Assembly: GCF_014466955.1 (NCBI RefSeq)
Contig: NZ_AP023396.1
Span: forward strand, 310,001 to 374,000
Length of the DNA: 64,000 nt
Source: Nocardia wallacei
Lineage (GTDB): Bacteria; Actinomycetota; Actinomycetes; Mycobacteriales; Mycobacteriaceae
Reading direction: 5' to 3'
In this document: positions 55,572-64,000 of the stretch, piece after piece
Layout: each line of letters begins with the position of its first letter
How positions within the stretch are numbered: position 1 is the first letter of the stretch
Notes under the pieces: generated by a model
Seen by the model: the letters and a program-made list of their open reading frames with translations, nothing else
Database searches by the model: none
What the model was told of the DNA's origin: nothing
Program-made: the position numbers and the translations under genes

Positions 55572-56801
55572 TCGGCGGCTGCCGGGAACCGCCGTGAACG
55601 GCTGAACTCGTTCTCGCTCACCTTCGATCCCTACGACTACGGATTTCACGACGATCCGTACCCGATCTACCGGCGTCTGCGCACCGAGGCGCCGCTGTAC
55701 CACAACCCGGAGCTGGGATTCTGGGCGTTGTCGCGGCACGCCGACGTCGCGGCGGGCTTCCGGGACAGTACGCGGCTGTCGAGCGCCAACGGGGTGTCGC
55801 TGGATCCGGCGGCGTGGGGTCCGCACGCGCACAAGACGATGTCGTTCCTGGCGATGGATGACCCGCGGCACCTGCGCATGCGGCAACTGGTGTTCAAGGG
55901 CTTCACGCCGCGGCGGGTCACCGGGATGGGCGAGCGGATCCGGGCACTGACACTGCAGCATCTGGAACCGGCGCTGGAACGCGAAAGTTTCGACTGGATC
56001 GAGGATTTCGCGGGCAAGCTGCCGATGGACGTGATCTCCGACATGATGGGCGTCCCCGCCCCGGACCGGGCCGAGATCAGGCGACTCGCCGATCTGGTGA
56101 TGCACCGCGAGGACGGCGTGCTCGACGTGCCGGTGCCCGCCATCGAGGCATCGCTGGAGCTGGTCGGGTACTACGCCGACATGATCGAGCAGCGCCGCCG
56201 GGCTCGCACCGAGGACCTGACCTCGGCGCTGCTGGACGCCGAACTGGACGGGGACAAGCTCAGCGACGAGGAGATCATCGGGTTCATGTTCCTGATGGTG
56301 GTGGCGGGCAACGAGACCACCACCAAGCTGCTCGGCAACGCTTTGTACTGGGCCGCAACAGATCCCGCGCAGTACGCGAAGGTCGCGGGCAATACCGGAC
56401 TGGTCTCGGACTGGGTCGAGGAGACGCTGCGCTACGACAACTCCAGTCAGATCCTCGCCCGCACCGCCGCGACGGACATCGAACTGCACGGTGGTGTCAT
56501 TCCGGCGGGGAACAAGGTGCTACTGCTGGTCGGCTCGGCGAATCGCGACGACGAGGTGTTCGCGCACCCCGACACCTACGACATCGAACGCGCCGACAAG
56601 GGCGGTCTGCTCAGCTTCGGACGCGGCGTGCACTTCTGCCTCGGCGCGCACCTGGCCCGCCTCGAAGCGGGAATCGCCTTGCGCGAGTTCGCGACTCGGG
56701 TCGGCGCGTACGGCATCGACGAGTCGGGCATCGTGCGGGTGCATTCCACCAACGTGCGTGGGTTCGCGAGGCTTCCGGTGGCAGTGGACCGCGTGCGGTG
56801 A
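55554..56801 (+). CDS. Cytochrome P450
   Basis: A 415-aa bacterial P450. The N-terminus is FSLTFDPYDYGFHDDPYPIY; the I-helix is GFMFLMVVAGNETTTKLLGN (A-G-x-E-T-T), the ExxR motif EETLRYDN, and the haem loop GLLSFGRGVHFCLGAHLARL with the Cys ligand. It is complete and closest in layout to mycobacterial CYP123/126/136-type enzymes, without my being able to name a family. No ferredoxin is adjacent. The ATG at 55554 is likely leaderless and overlaps an operator. Confidence 0.92.
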   Translation: MSSYVSSAAAGNRRERLNSFSLTFDPYDYGFHDDPYPIYRRLRTEAPLYHNPELGFWALSRHADVAAGFRDSTRLSSANGVSLDPAAWGPHAHKTMSFLAMDDPRHLRMRQLVFKGFTPRRVTGMGERIRALTLQHLEPALERESFDWIEDFAGKLPMDVISDMMGVPAPDRAEIRRLADLVMHREDGVLDVPVPAIEASLELVGYYADMIEQRRRARTEDLTSALLDAELDGDKLSDEEIIGFMFLMVVAGNETTTKLLGNALYWAATDPAQYAKVAGNTGLVSDWVEETLRYDNSSQILARTAATDIELHGGVIPAGNKVLLLVGSANRDDEVFAHPDTYDIERADKGGLLSFGRGVHFCLGAHLARLEAGIALREFATRVGAYGIDESGIVRVHSTNVRGFARLPVAVDRVR

Positions 56802-56874
56802 GGTGAGCGGAGACGACTCCCGCTGACCGGGATCGGTCGCCGGAATCCGGCCGAAAGGCGCCCCATCGCGTCGC

Positions 56875-56888
56875 TAGAACGTGTTCTA
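56875..56888 (+). promoter_or_regulatory. Perfect KstR-type operator
   Basis: TAGAACGTGTTCTA is palindromic (TAGAAC/GTTCTA around GT) and fits the KstR consensus at every position. It ends eight bases before ATG 56897, so it should cover the transcription start of the Rv3519-like gene. Confidence 0.7.
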
Positions 56889-56896
56889 ATCAATGG

Positions 56897-57586
56897 ATGG
56901 TGGTGCACTCGATACTCGGCGAACAGATCCGCGTGCCGGTCGAGGTCCGGCAGGCCGAGGCGTGCTCGAGCCTGTTCCCGGTCGACATGGTGACCGCGCG
57001 CACCCTGCTGGCCGGGACGGGGCTGGAGCCGGTCGGTCTCGCGGGCCGTGCGGTGTGTGCGCTGGCTTTCGTCCGGCACCTCGACACCGATCTCGGTCCG
57101 TACCACGAATTCGCGTTCGCCCTGCTCGCCCGGCTGCCCGGCTGCCGGGGCAGCACCGGCGCGTTCATCCGCTGGCTGCCGGTGAATCAGACCTTCACCT
57201 GCGCCGTCGGCCGGGAACTGTGGGGCTTTCCCAAGGAGATCGCCGATATCCGGATCGAACCGTCGGGTCGCGGCAAGCGGTGCGAGGTGCGGCTGGACGG
57301 CCGTCTGGTGGTAGCGCTGGAGACCGCCGGTGGCATGCCCGCGCCCGCGAATCTCGGCGGCGCCTCGATGCGGACCTACACCCATCGCGACGGCGTGCTG
57401 CGGGCCACGCCGTGGCTGATGCGTCCGGCTCGCGTGCGGATGCGGCCGGGCGGCGCCCGCGTCGAACTCGGCGACCATCCGACCGCGGCGGAACTGCGCG
57501 CTCTCGGTCTGCCCCGGCGCGCGCTGTTCACCAGTCATATCGGTTTGTTGCGCATGGCATTTCAGGACGCGACGGAGATCCGGTGA
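56897..57586 (+). CDS. Acetoacetate-decarboxylase-fold protein, Rv3519-like
   Basis: A 229-aa protein: MVVHSILGEQIRVPVEVRQA, EPVGLAGRAVCALAFVRHLD, LGPYHEFAFALLARLPGC, TFTCAVGRELWGFPKEIADI and ESTR-like late strands. The GxELWGFPKeia segment is characteristic of the acetoacetate-decarboxylase superfamily. In M. tuberculosis the counterpart stands beside CYP142 and EchA19 in the KstR regulon, and here a KstR-type box directly precedes the gene. The catalytic Lys of true decarboxylases is in GFPKE but function here is unproven. Two ATGs are present (56893 in another frame); 56897 is the in-frame one. Confidence 0.8.
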   Translation: MVVHSILGEQIRVPVEVRQAEACSSLFPVDMVTARTLLAGTGLEPVGLAGRAVCALAFVRHLDTDLGPYHEFAFALLARLPGCRGSTGAFIRWLPVNQTFTCAVGRELWGFPKEIADIRIEPSGRGKRCEVRLDGRLVVALETAGGMPAPANLGGASMRTYTHRDGVLRATPWLMRPARVRMRPGGARVELGDHPTAAELRALGLPRRALFTSHIGLLRMAFQDATEIR

Positions 57587-57617
57587 ACCCGGGCAGTCCC
57601 GCGACACAGGAGGCACG

Positions 57618-58385
57618 ATGAGCAAGACGGCACTGGTGACCGGAGCGGCCAGTGGCATGGGCCGCATGGTCGCCCAGCGGCTCGCGGCGGCCGGGCACCG
57701 GGTGGCCGCGGTGGACATCGATGAGTCCGGGCTGGCCGAAACCGCCCGGCGCTCACCGAATACCACCACCTACACCTGCGATGTCTCCGACACCGAGGCC
57801 GTCACGAAGCTGATCGAGGCCGTGCGCGCCGACCTCGGGCCGATCGAGCACCTGGTGCACGCCGCCGCCCTGTGTCGTGTGGGATCGACGCTGGCGCAGG
57901 ATGTTTCGGAAATCCGCCGGGTGATGGACATCAACTACATCGGTACGGTCAACCTCTGCCAGGCCGTGGTGCCCGGCATGCGCGACGCGGGTGCGGGCAC
58001 CGTGGTGTTGTTCGCCTCGGTGGCGGGCTGGCTGCCCTCACCCGGCCTGGCGGCGTACTCGGCGTCGAAGTTCGCGGTGGTCTGCTACGCCGAGGCGCTG
58101 TCGCTGGAGCTCGCGGGTACCGGGGTGCGGCTGATCGCGATCTGCCCGCCACACGTGGAAACCCCGTTCCTGGAAGGGATTCGGGCCGTCGACCCGGCCA
58201 TCCTGGGCGGCAGCCGCGGCGTGGCGCCGGAGAAGATCGTGGACGCGGTGGAGCGGGCCGTCGCCGACCCCAAATCCCCGCTGTTCGTCTTCCCCGGCCC
58301 CGCCCGAGCCCTGATCCTGGCCCGCCGCTTCGCCCCCAACCTCCTCCGCAAGCAGATCGCCCGCATGGTGAAACCCTCCTTGTAA
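57618..58385 (+). CDS. Short-chain dehydrogenase/reductase
   Basis: A 255-aa classical SDR with every catalytic element: TGAASGMGRMVAQRL (NAD(P) motif), HLVHAAALC (NNAG-like), S in LFASVAGWLPSPGLAA, YSASK (Y-x-x-x-K) and the PHVETPF region. AGGAGG precedes the ATG at ideal spacing. It follows the Rv3519-like gene by 31 nt and is probably in the same KstR-controlled transcript. Substrate is an alcohol or ketone, possibly a steroid intermediate. Confidence 0.9.
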   Translation: MSKTALVTGAASGMGRMVAQRLAAAGHRVAAVDIDESGLAETARRSPNTTTYTCDVSDTEAVTKLIEAVRADLGPIEHLVHAAALCRVGSTLAQDVSEIRRVMDINYIGTVNLCQAVVPGMRDAGAGTVVLFASVAGWLPSPGLAAYSASKFAVVCYAEALSLELAGTGVRLIAICPPHVETPFLEGIRAVDPAILGGSRGVAPEKIVDAVERAVADPKSPLFVFPGPARALILARRFAPNLLRKQIARMVKPSL

Positions 58386-58440
58386 CCCGGATACGGGCCG
58401 ACGCTCGGCGAGGCCCCGGGTGTGGCGGATTTCTTGCCCG

Positions 58441-59262
58441 TCAACGTCCTTTGAAGACGGGTTTGCGCTTTTCGGCGAAGGCTCGGGGCCCCTCCTTGGC
58501 GTCCTCGCTACGGAAGACCGCCAGGCCGATCTCGGCGTCGATCTTGAACGCCTCTTCCTCGTGCAGTCCCTCGGTGTCGCGAATGGTCTTCAGGATCGCC
58601 TGCACGGCCACCGGACCGTTGGCGTTGATCAACTCGGCGATTTCCAGGGCCTTGTCCAGGGCGGTCCCGTCGGGCACCACGTGACCGATCAGCCCGATCT
58701 CCTTGGCCTCCGCGGCGGTGATGTGGCGGCCGGTCAGCAGGATCTCGGCGGCGATCGTGTACGGGAGCTGGCGAGGCAACCGCACCGCGGACCCGCCCAT
58801 GGGGAACAGGCTCCACCGCGCCTCGGACACGCCGAACTTGGCGCTCGCCCCGGCCACCCGGATGTCGGTGCCCTGCAGGATCTCGGTGCCCCCGGCGATG
58901 GCCGCGCCTTCGACGGCGGCGATCAGCGGCTTGGTGAGGCGGCGGCCCTTGAGCAGACCGGGGAGATAGCTCGGGTCGAACTTGCCGCCCTCGCTCATGT
59001 TGTCGCCCGGGTTCTGCTTGGTCATCGCCTTGAGGTCGGCGCCGGCGCAGAAGGCGCCGCCCGCGCCGGTCAGAACGCAGGAGCGGATCTCCGGGTCGTT
59101 GTCGACGGTGTCCCAGGCCCGCACCATCAAATCCAGCATCTCGCCGGACAGGGCGTTGCGGACCCGCGGGCGGTTCATGGTGACGACGAGCGTGTGGCCG
59201 CGCCGCTCGATCAGCGCATGCGGTTCCGTGTTGCTACCTGTTTCAGTGGCTGCCGTAGTCAT
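58441..59262 (-). CDS. echA19: Enoyl-CoA hydratase, EchA19-like
   Basis: A 273-aa crotonase. [40 protein letters not shown] (oxyanion loop), [20 protein letters not shown] and [20 protein letters not shown] carry the catalytic Glu region, with VSEARW at the usual acid. From memory the sequence is very close to M. tuberculosis EchA19 (Rv3516), which hydrates steroid side-chain enoyl-CoA in cholesterol degradation. It is divergent from the aldehyde dehydrogenase; a partial KstR-type site lies between them. Confidence 0.85.
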   Translation of the reverse strand: MTTAATETGSNTEPHALIERRGHTLVVTMNRPRVRNALSGEMLDLMVRAWDTVDNDPEIRSCVLTGAGGAFCAGADLKAMTKQNPGDNMSEGGKFDPSYLPGLLKGRRLTKPLIAAVEGAAIAGGTEILQGTDIRVAGASAKFGVSEARWSLFPMGGSAVRLPRQLPYTIAAEILLTGRHITAAEAKEIGLIGHVVPDGTALDKALEIAELINANGPVAVQAILKTIRDTEGLHEEEAFKIDAEIGLAVFRSEDAKEGPRAFAEKRKPVFKGR

Positions 59263-59333
59263 CGCCGACCCTCTCTCCTCCGGGCATTACCTGCGTGTTG
59301 CGGACGAAGTTACCCCGCGACGTTGTCCACAAC

Positions 59334-59347
59334 AATAACGTGTTCTA
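59334..59347. promoter_or_regulatory. Partial KstR-type site between echA19 and the aldehyde dehydrogenase
   Basis: AATAACGTGTTCTA has the AACGTGTT core and a perfect right half (GTTCTA); the left half is degenerate. It lies 52 bp from ATG 59399 and 72 bp from ATG 59262 on the other strand. Confidence 0.5.
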
Positions 59348-59398
59348 GTTTGGAGCTTGGTGACCGCCGTCACGGGCGGCAAGTTAGGGAGATCCTTG

Positions 59399-60997
59399 AT
59401 GGAGACAACCACGCACAGCGGCGCGACCACGCTGCCGCCGCGGATCACACAGACGCTCATCGACCGGCTGACCGCGATGGTGATTGCGGGCACCGCCGGC
59501 GAACAGCGCGAGGCGTACGAGATGATCGAGGTCTACACCGGCGCCGTCGTGGGCGAATTGCCGCAATCCTCGCCCGAGGACGTCGCCGCCGCGGCCGCGA
59601 CGGCCCGCGCCGCCCAGCGGGAATGGGCGGTCCGGCCGGTCTCCGAGCGACTGGCGGTCTTCGAGCGGGCGCACGAACTGATCCTGGCCGAACTGGAGAC
59701 CATCGCCGACCTGATCCAGATCGGCTGCGGTAAGACCCGGCGCATGGCGATCGAGGAGTCGTGCGATCCGCCGATGGTGATCAGCCACTACCTCAAGACC
59801 GCCGAGCGCACGCTGAAGCCGATCCGGCGCGGCGGCGCGATGCCGATCATCACCACCTCGACCGAACAGCATCGGCCCAAGGGTGTCGTCGCGGTCATCG
59901 CCCCGTGGAACTTCCCGTTCGCCATCGCCATGTCCGACTCGATACCGGCGCTCATCGCGGGCAACGGCGTAGTGCTCAAGCCGGACAACAAGACCGCGCT
60001 GTGCACGCTGTTCGGTGTCGAACTGCTGCAGCGGGCCGGACTGCCGCAGGGGCTGGTACAGGTGGTCTGCGGCAGCGGCCCGGACGTCGGCCCGACGCTC
60101 ATCGAGAACTCCGACTACGTCATGTTCACCGGCTCCACCGCCACCGGCCGCACCATCGGCGAACTCGCCGGCCGGAACCTGATCGGCTGCAGCCTGGAAC
60201 TGGGCGGCAAGAACCCGATGATCGTGCTCGACGACGCCGACCTGGACGAGGTGATCCCCAGCACCGTCTTCGCGGTGTACGGCAATTCCGGCCAGGCGTG
60301 CATGCACATCGAGCGCATCTATGTCCACGAACGCCTGCACGACGAGTTCCTCCGCCGATTCGTCGCCGCCGCGGAAGCCTTGGGCGCCAAGGCGGGTGCG
60401 GCCTACGACTACGAGCCGGAATTCGGCTCGCTGGTGTCGGTGGACCACATGGAGCGGGTGGCGGCGCATGTGGAGGACGCCCGCGGCAAGGGGGCGACCG
60501 TGCTGACCGGGGGCAAGGCGCGCCCCGATCTCGGCCCGGCGTTCTACGAGCCCACCGTGCTGACCGGGGTCACCTCGGACATGGCGCACGCCACCATGGA
60601 GACCTTCGGCCCGGTGGTCACGGTGTACCGGTACACCGACGAGGAGGAGGCGATCCGGCAGGCCAACGCCACCACCTACGGCCTGAACGCCAGTGTGTGG
60701 AGCCGAAACCTGGCGCGCGCCAATCGGATCGCGGATCGGCTGGAGGCCGGGAACATCAATATCAACGACGGGTTCGTCGCCAGCTACTCGGCGAAGGCCA
60801 CGCCCTCGGGCGGGGTGAAGCAATCCGGCGTCGGCACCCGGCACGGAGCGGCGGGACTGCTCAAGTACACCGATACCGTCAATATCGGGGTGCAGAAGAA
60901 GCAGGTGCTCGCCGCCCGGGCCGCCATGCCCTATGCGAAACAACTGAAGTCGACGCGGGTTACGCTGCGGTGGATGCGGCGGTTGCGAATTCGCTGA
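59399..60997 (+). CDS. Aldehyde dehydrogenase, GabD2-like
   Basis: A 532-aa NAD(P)-dependent aldehyde dehydrogenase: KGVVAVIAPWNFPFAIAMSD, VMFTGSTATGRTIGELAGRN, the catalytic Glu in SLELGGKNPMIVLDDADLDE and the catalytic Cys at C301 (YGNSGQACMHIERIYVHER). Sequence resembles mycobacterial GabD2 (Rv1731), described as succinic semialdehyde dehydrogenase, but its operator context suggests a steroid- or lipid-derived aldehyde. The ATG at 59399 follows GGGAGATCC; the frame is open earlier to 59357. Confidence 0.9.
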   Translation: METTTHSGATTLPPRITQTLIDRLTAMVIAGTAGEQREAYEMIEVYTGAVVGELPQSSPEDVAAAAATARAAQREWAVRPVSERLAVFERAHELILAELETIADLIQIGCGKTRRMAIEESCDPPMVISHYLKTAERTLKPIRRGGAMPIITTSTEQHRPKGVVAVIAPWNFPFAIAMSDSIPALIAGNGVVLKPDNKTALCTLFGVELLQRAGLPQGLVQVVCGSGPDVGPTLIENSDYVMFTGSTATGRTIGELAGRNLIGCSLELGGKNPMIVLDDADLDEVIPSTVFAVYGNSGQACMHIERIYVHERLHDEFLRRFVAAAEALGAKAGAAYDYEPEFGSLVSVDHMERVAAHVEDARGKGATVLTGGKARPDLGPAFYEPTVLTGVTSDMAHATMETFGPVVTVYRYTDEEEAIRQANATTYGLNASVWSRNLARANRIADRLEAGNININDGFVASYSAKATPSGGVKQSGVGTRHGAAGLLKYTDTVNIGVQKKQVLAARAAMPYAKQLKSTRVTLRWMRRLRIR

Positions 60998-61106
60998 GGT
61001 GCGGGGGTGGGTGGCTCACGCTTGTGGGAGTGAAGGCGTGTTTTGCGGTGTGAGGGTTTGCCATCGGTGGCTCGGGGGTGGCTGGGGGGCGCGCTAACTT
61101 GGTGGG

Positions 61107-61781
61107 GTGACGAGCGTGGGACGGCGGTATGGTGGGCGGGCGGTGGCCGATCGCAAAGCCGAACGGCGGGAACGCTTTCTCCGTGCCGCCACCCGTCTGT
61201 TCGCGGAGCGGGGGTACGCGGGGTGTTCGCTGGCGGAGGTCTGCGCGGGTGCGGGTTTGTCCAAGCGGCAGTTCTACGAAGAGTTCGACACCCGTGAGGA
61301 CGTGCTGGTCGCGGCCTACGACCGGATTCAGGACGAGGCCGCCGCAGCGGTGACCGATGCCTTGGCCGCGGCTGCGGCGCAACGCGATCGGCGGGCCGCG
61401 CTCACGATGGTGCTGACCGCCTACCTCGAGTCCATCGATTCCGATCCGTATCGGGCGAAGGTGGCGTTCATCGAAGTGGTGGGGGTGAGCGAGCGGATGG
61501 AGCGGCACCGTCGCGCGCGCCGTCAGGACTGGGCGCGGCTGGTGGAGACGGCGGTGGCGCCCATCGCGGGTCCGGACGCTCGCATTCGTGGTCGGGGCGA
61601 GCTGGCCGCCAGTACTCTGGTCGGGGCCGTCAACGGGCTGGCGCACGAGTGGCTGCTGATGGATCCGCGCCCGCCCGTGGCCGAACTCGCCGATCTGCTG
61701 GTGCCGGTGGCCGTTTCGCTGATCGAGTCCACCGACCTGCCGAACGAGCCCACCGACCTGCCGAACGAGCCCACCGACTGA
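61107..61781 (+). CDS. TetR-family regulator with C-terminal repeat
   Basis: A 224-aa TetR protein: KAERRERFLRAATRLFAERG, YAGCSLAEVCAGAGLSKRQF, YEEFDTREDVLVAAYDRIQ, then a long helical ligand domain. The C-terminus is a tandem TDLPNEP repeat (21-bp unit, 61729-61779). The GTG at 61107 has TAACTT (61095-61100) six bases upstream, indicating a leaderless transcript; a start at GTG 61143 (VADRKAERRERF) is an alternative. It precedes the second P450 by 24 nt. Confidence 0.9.
   Translation: MTSVGRRYGGRAVADRKAERRERFLRAATRLFAERGYAGCSLAEVCAGAGLSKRQFYEEFDTREDVLVAAYDRIQDEAAAAVTDALAAAAAQRDRRAALTMVLTAYLESIDSDPYRAKVAFIEVVGVSERMERHRRARRQDWARLVETAVAPIAGPDARIRGRGELAASTLVGAVNGLAHEWLLMDPRPPVAELADLLVPVAVSLIESTDLPNEPTDLPNEPTD
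61729..61779 (+). repeat. 21-bp coding tandem repeat at the tetR 3' end
   Basis: About 2.4 exact copies of CACCGACCTGCCGAACGAGC plus one base encode TDLPNEP-TDLPNEP-TD at the C-terminus of the TetR protein. Copy number probably varies between strains. Confidence 0.75.
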
Positions 61782-61805
61782 CGGCCGCCCCCTAAGATCC
61801 ACTCG

Positions 61806-63056
61806 ATGACAACGATGTCCAACCGGCGATCGGGCGGTGCTGCGCACGGGTCGCCGATCGATACCGACGGCCCGCGAATTCCGTTGTACGCCCCCGAGTT
61901 CGCGAGAGACCCGCACAGCGCCTACCGCGCCATGCGTGAGCGGTACGGATCCCTGGTTCCGGTGGAACTGGCGCCGGGCGTGCCCGCCACGCTGGTGATC
62001 GGCTACTACACCGCGGTGCGAATCTTCAACGATCCGGACCACTTTCCGGCCGATCCGCGCACCTGGCAGCGGGACATCCCGGCGGAGTGCCCGGTGCTTC
62101 CGCTCATGCAGTGGCGGCCCAACGCGCGACGCAACGACGGCGCCACGCACGCCCGGTATCGGCAGGCCATCGTCGCGGGTCTCGCCGAGGTCAATCCGTA
62201 CACCGTGCACGACACGGTGGCGCGGGTCGCCGTCGAGCTGATCAACTCGTTCTGCGGGGACGGTTCGGCGGATCTGGTGCGGCAGTACGCCTTTCCGCTC
62301 ACCTTCGCCGTGCTGAACACCCTGCTGGGCTGTCCGACCGAGATCGCGCAGCGCGCCGCGGCCGGAATGGCCGCGATGTTCGAGGGTGTGGAGGCGGAGC
62401 GCGGCGCCGCGGCCCTGATGGCCTCGCTGCTGGAACTGATCGAGCTGAAACGGGCCGAGCCCGGCGACGACGTCACGACCCGGATCATGCGGCATTCGCC
62501 CGATCTGAGCGCGTCCGAACTCGTGAACCAGGTGGCCACGCTCTACGGCGCGGGCATCGAACCGCTGCAGAATCTGATCGTCAACGCCCTGCGCCTCATC
62601 CTCACCGACGAGCAGTTCGGCGGCAGCGTCGTGGGCGGGAGCCTGTCCACGCGGGACGCCCTGGACGAGGTCCTGTTCAACGACCCGCCCATGGCCAACT
62701 TCTGTTTCACCTTCCCGAGACAGCCGATCCTCATCGACAACGTCTGGCTGCCCGCCAACCAGCCCGTCGTCATCAGCATGGCGGGCTGCAACACCGACCC
62801 GGTGGTCGGCACCGACCAGCACACCGGCAACCGCGCCCATCTCGCCTTCGGCGGCGGCCCCCACGTCTGTCCCGCCAACTCCCTGGCCTACCTGATCGCC
62901 CAGGACGCCATCGACCAACTGCTCGACGGCCTCCCCGAACTCCGCCTCGGCACCCCCGCCACCGCCCTCACCTGGCGAACCGGCGCCTTCCACCGAGCCC
63001 TCACCGCCCTGCCCGTGGTCTTCCCGCCCTCACCCCCACTCCTGCACGAGCGCTAG
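61806..63056 (+). CDS. Cytochrome P450 with altered ExxR and I-helix (CYP157-like)
   Basis: A 416-aa P450. The haem loop HLAFGGGPHVCPANSLAYL keeps the Cys ligand (C355), but the otherwise invariant E-x-x-R appears as E288-VLF, and the I-helix acid-alcohol pair is missing (YGAGIEPLQN, no Thr). Streptomyces CYP157 enzymes of conservon loci also lack ExxR, and this protein resembles them in length and in the PLYAPEFARDPHSAYRAMRE start. No conservon genes flank it here. TAAGAT (61793-61798) seven bases before the ATG suggests leaderless transcription. Confidence 0.85.
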   Translation: MTTMSNRRSGGAAHGSPIDTDGPRIPLYAPEFARDPHSAYRAMRERYGSLVPVELAPGVPATLVIGYYTAVRIFNDPDHFPADPRTWQRDIPAECPVLPLMQWRPNARRNDGATHARYRQAIVAGLAEVNPYTVHDTVARVAVELINSFCGDGSADLVRQYAFPLTFAVLNTLLGCPTEIAQRAAAGMAAMFEGVEAERGAAALMASLLELIELKRAEPGDDVTTRIMRHSPDLSASELVNQVATLYGAGIEPLQNLIVNALRLILTDEQFGGSVVGGSLSTRDALDEVLFNDPPMANFCFTFPRQPILIDNVWLPANQPVVISMAGCNTDPVVGTDQHTGNRAHLAFGGGPHVCPANSLAYLIAQDAIDQLLDGLPELRLGTPATALTWRTGAFHRALTALPVVFPPSPPLLHER

Positions 63057-63067
63057 CAGCCAGTTAG

Positions 63068-63086
63068 CAACCGTCTGGTTGTTTTA
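63068..63086 (+). terminator. Intrinsic terminator after the second P450
   Basis: CAACC (63068-63072), loop GTCT, GGTTG (63077-63081), followed by TTTTA: a short stem with a T-run, 12 nt after the P450 stop. Confidence 0.6.
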
Positions 63087-63607
63087 CTTATTCTGCGTGC
63101 GTTCGGTTTCGGAACCGGTTTCATTCGGTGCCGCCCGGCGTGTCCGCTATTTCGGCCGACCGGACCCACCGTTATTACCCGCCGGTCAGCAGACGAATTA
63201 CCCCGAGTGGGTGCGGTTAATGTGCGGGAACCTGACCCTCCGGCGAGTGAGAGCGACAAATGCAATTGCATCGGCAGGAGGTTTCGCGGCCATTCTTCCC
63301 GGCCCGGACCGACGGTCGCGCCTGGGCACTTTTATTCTCGGGAAGCCCGCGCCCCGAGGGCGGTCGTACCGTCCGGAAACGTTGACCCGCTGTGCATTTG
63401 CTGCAATCGGCGTGCCTGTGACGTGAAGCTGGTCGTTCGTCGGAATGCGGCGCGGCTCGCTTAAACTGGTGCTCCGGTGGGCAGGGTGCCGTCGCCGGCG
63501 GTTCGGGCGCGGTCCGCCGACGGCTCGTACGCCGAGCCGACCCGGGCTACCGATTCGCTCGCGCGAATCGGAGTCGATTGTTTCCTCGAGAGTGGAAGGA
63601 GGGAGCC
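63087..63607. other. Long intergenic region without a convincing gene
   Basis: About 520 bp. The ORFs here are short, mutually overlapping and of random composition. A TAAACT (63462-63467) could be a -10 for the small downstream ORF, though no good -35 is seen. The base composition is slightly less GC-rich than coding DNA. Confidence 0.5.
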
Positions 63608-63820
63608 TTGAAATGGCTCCGCAAGATGCTGGCAAGTGATAATTCGGGAAATACCTTCGGGACGCCCGAAACAAAAGAAGAGACCTCGGCCGCCGCACTG
63701 GGAAAAGCCACAGCCGAGGTCTCCTTTCACTGCCGGCTTTCGGTACCCGCGCACGTAATCACTAGCGTGGGCAGCTCCGGAGCAACACTCGCGATCCTGG
63801 AGATCGCACAGCGCTTCTGA
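63608..63820 (+). CDS. Small protein of unknown function
   Basis: A 70-aa ORF starting at TTG 63608 (LKWLRKMLASDNSGNTFGTP), with GGAGGGAGCC upstream; an ATG 5 codons into the frame (KMLAS) has no ribosome site. The second half is AAALGKATAEVSFHCRLSVP then SSGATLAILEIAQRF. No signal peptide or membrane segment is seen and no family is recognised. A well-formed terminator directly after the stop (63829-63879) supports it as a real transcription unit. Confidence 0.5.
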   Translation: MKWLRKMLASDNSGNTFGTPETKEETSAAALGKATAEVSFHCRLSVPAHVITSVGSSGATLAILEIAQRF

Positions 63821-63828
63821 GCCGGACC

Positions 63829-63879
63829 GAACCGATTGGCGACCGCTGGGATGGCCCCCGGCGGTCGCCTTTTCGGTTC
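63829..63879 (+). terminator. Two-tier intrinsic terminator
   Basis: GAACCGA (63829-63835) pairs with TCGGTTC (63873-63879), and inside it GGCGACCGC (63838-63846) pairs with GCGGTCGCC (63861-63869), followed by TTTT. The remaining ~120 bp to the window edge (63880-64000) hold no gene. Confidence 0.75.
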
Positions 63880-64000
63880 AGCCACCACAGCCGGACAACC
63901 AACCCTACCGCACATACGCTGACCTGCGTGGATCTCTAATGTCACGAGAGTGACTCACTGCACAGAGCACGGTATGTCATGTGTCGATAAAGCGGTTCGA

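Noticed and set aside
59323..59331. Single DnaA-box match TTGTCCACA near echA19
   Set aside because: Isolated and part of a chance GTTGTCCACAAC dyad; no second box or origin-like features.
63079..63426. 115-aa ORF after the second P450
   Set aside because: No ribosome site, overlaps a terminator and shows random composition.

Overview
The window is high-GC DNA with dense coding, many GTG starts and several predicted leaderless promoters, and it has the gene order of a mycolic-acid actinomycete. I read it as Nocardia or a close relative. From memory, the order FAD-linked oxidase, SRPBCC protein, YbaB, RecR, MurT/GatD, LeuA, Ask, Asd matches the Mycobacterium tuberculosis Rv3719 to Rv3708c interval. 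It is opened up here by lineage-specific insertions. No tRNA, rRNA, CRISPR array, insertion sequence or prophage was seen.

Layout. 0-6.4 kb: left-truncated FAD-linked sterol-reductase-like oxidase, SRPBCC protein, a MerR/VOC pair, a secreted protein, the ybaB-recR pair and two small unknowns. 6.5-10.6 kb: an L-cysteine desulfhydrase facing a TauE-type exporter, then leuA behind a 13-codon leader peptide with three consecutive Leu codons and two mutually exclusive hairpins. 10.7-13.3 kb: a Pro/Gly-rich MinD-like (EspI-like) ATPase preceded by two head-to-head DnaA-box-like sequences. 13.4-24.2 kb: LysR/EamA divergon, two FAD enzymes, PPOX protein, the murT-gatD lipid II amidation operon, a cholesterol-oxidase-like enzyme, an ion channel and an LtrA protein. 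24.4-27.3 kb: two regulator/enzyme divergons with clear operators (TetR/RibD-C and MarR/NTF2-like). 27.3-29.7 kb: ask-asd.

29.7-32.8 kb is an apparently transferred island of lower GC. It holds a DarT-DarG DNA ADP-ribosylation toxin-antitoxin pair and a SUKH-like protein. The DarG carries an extra ~145-residue tail that looks like the C-terminal half of a UvrD-type helicase, which is the most unusual protein in the window. 32.8-45.5 kb: further regulator divergons, a Fur-catalase pair with its operator, a DHA2-type efflux pump, a 19-codon membrane microprotein, an orphan LutC, a short second-type Rho factor and a TDT-family transporter.

45.6-63 kb looks like a steroid- or lipid-related redox region. 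It contains a GMC oxidoreductase, two P450s, a KsdD-like flavoprotein, an LLM flavin enzyme, CMD-like and Rv3519-like proteins, an SDR, an EchA19-like enoyl-CoA hydratase and an aldehyde dehydrogenase. Two 14-bp sites fit the KstR operator pattern well (one of them perfect), and three weaker or partial ones lie at other promoters. A second, different palindrome (core GACAC[G/A]TGTC) recurs at a TetR gene, at the P450 start codon and at the start of a six-gene operon. That operon joins redox enzymes to a glycosyltransferase, a methyltransferase and an alpha-toroid protein, so it may be one co-regulated pathway of unknown product. The right end (63.1-64 kb) is mostly non-coding, with one small unknown ORF between two terminators.
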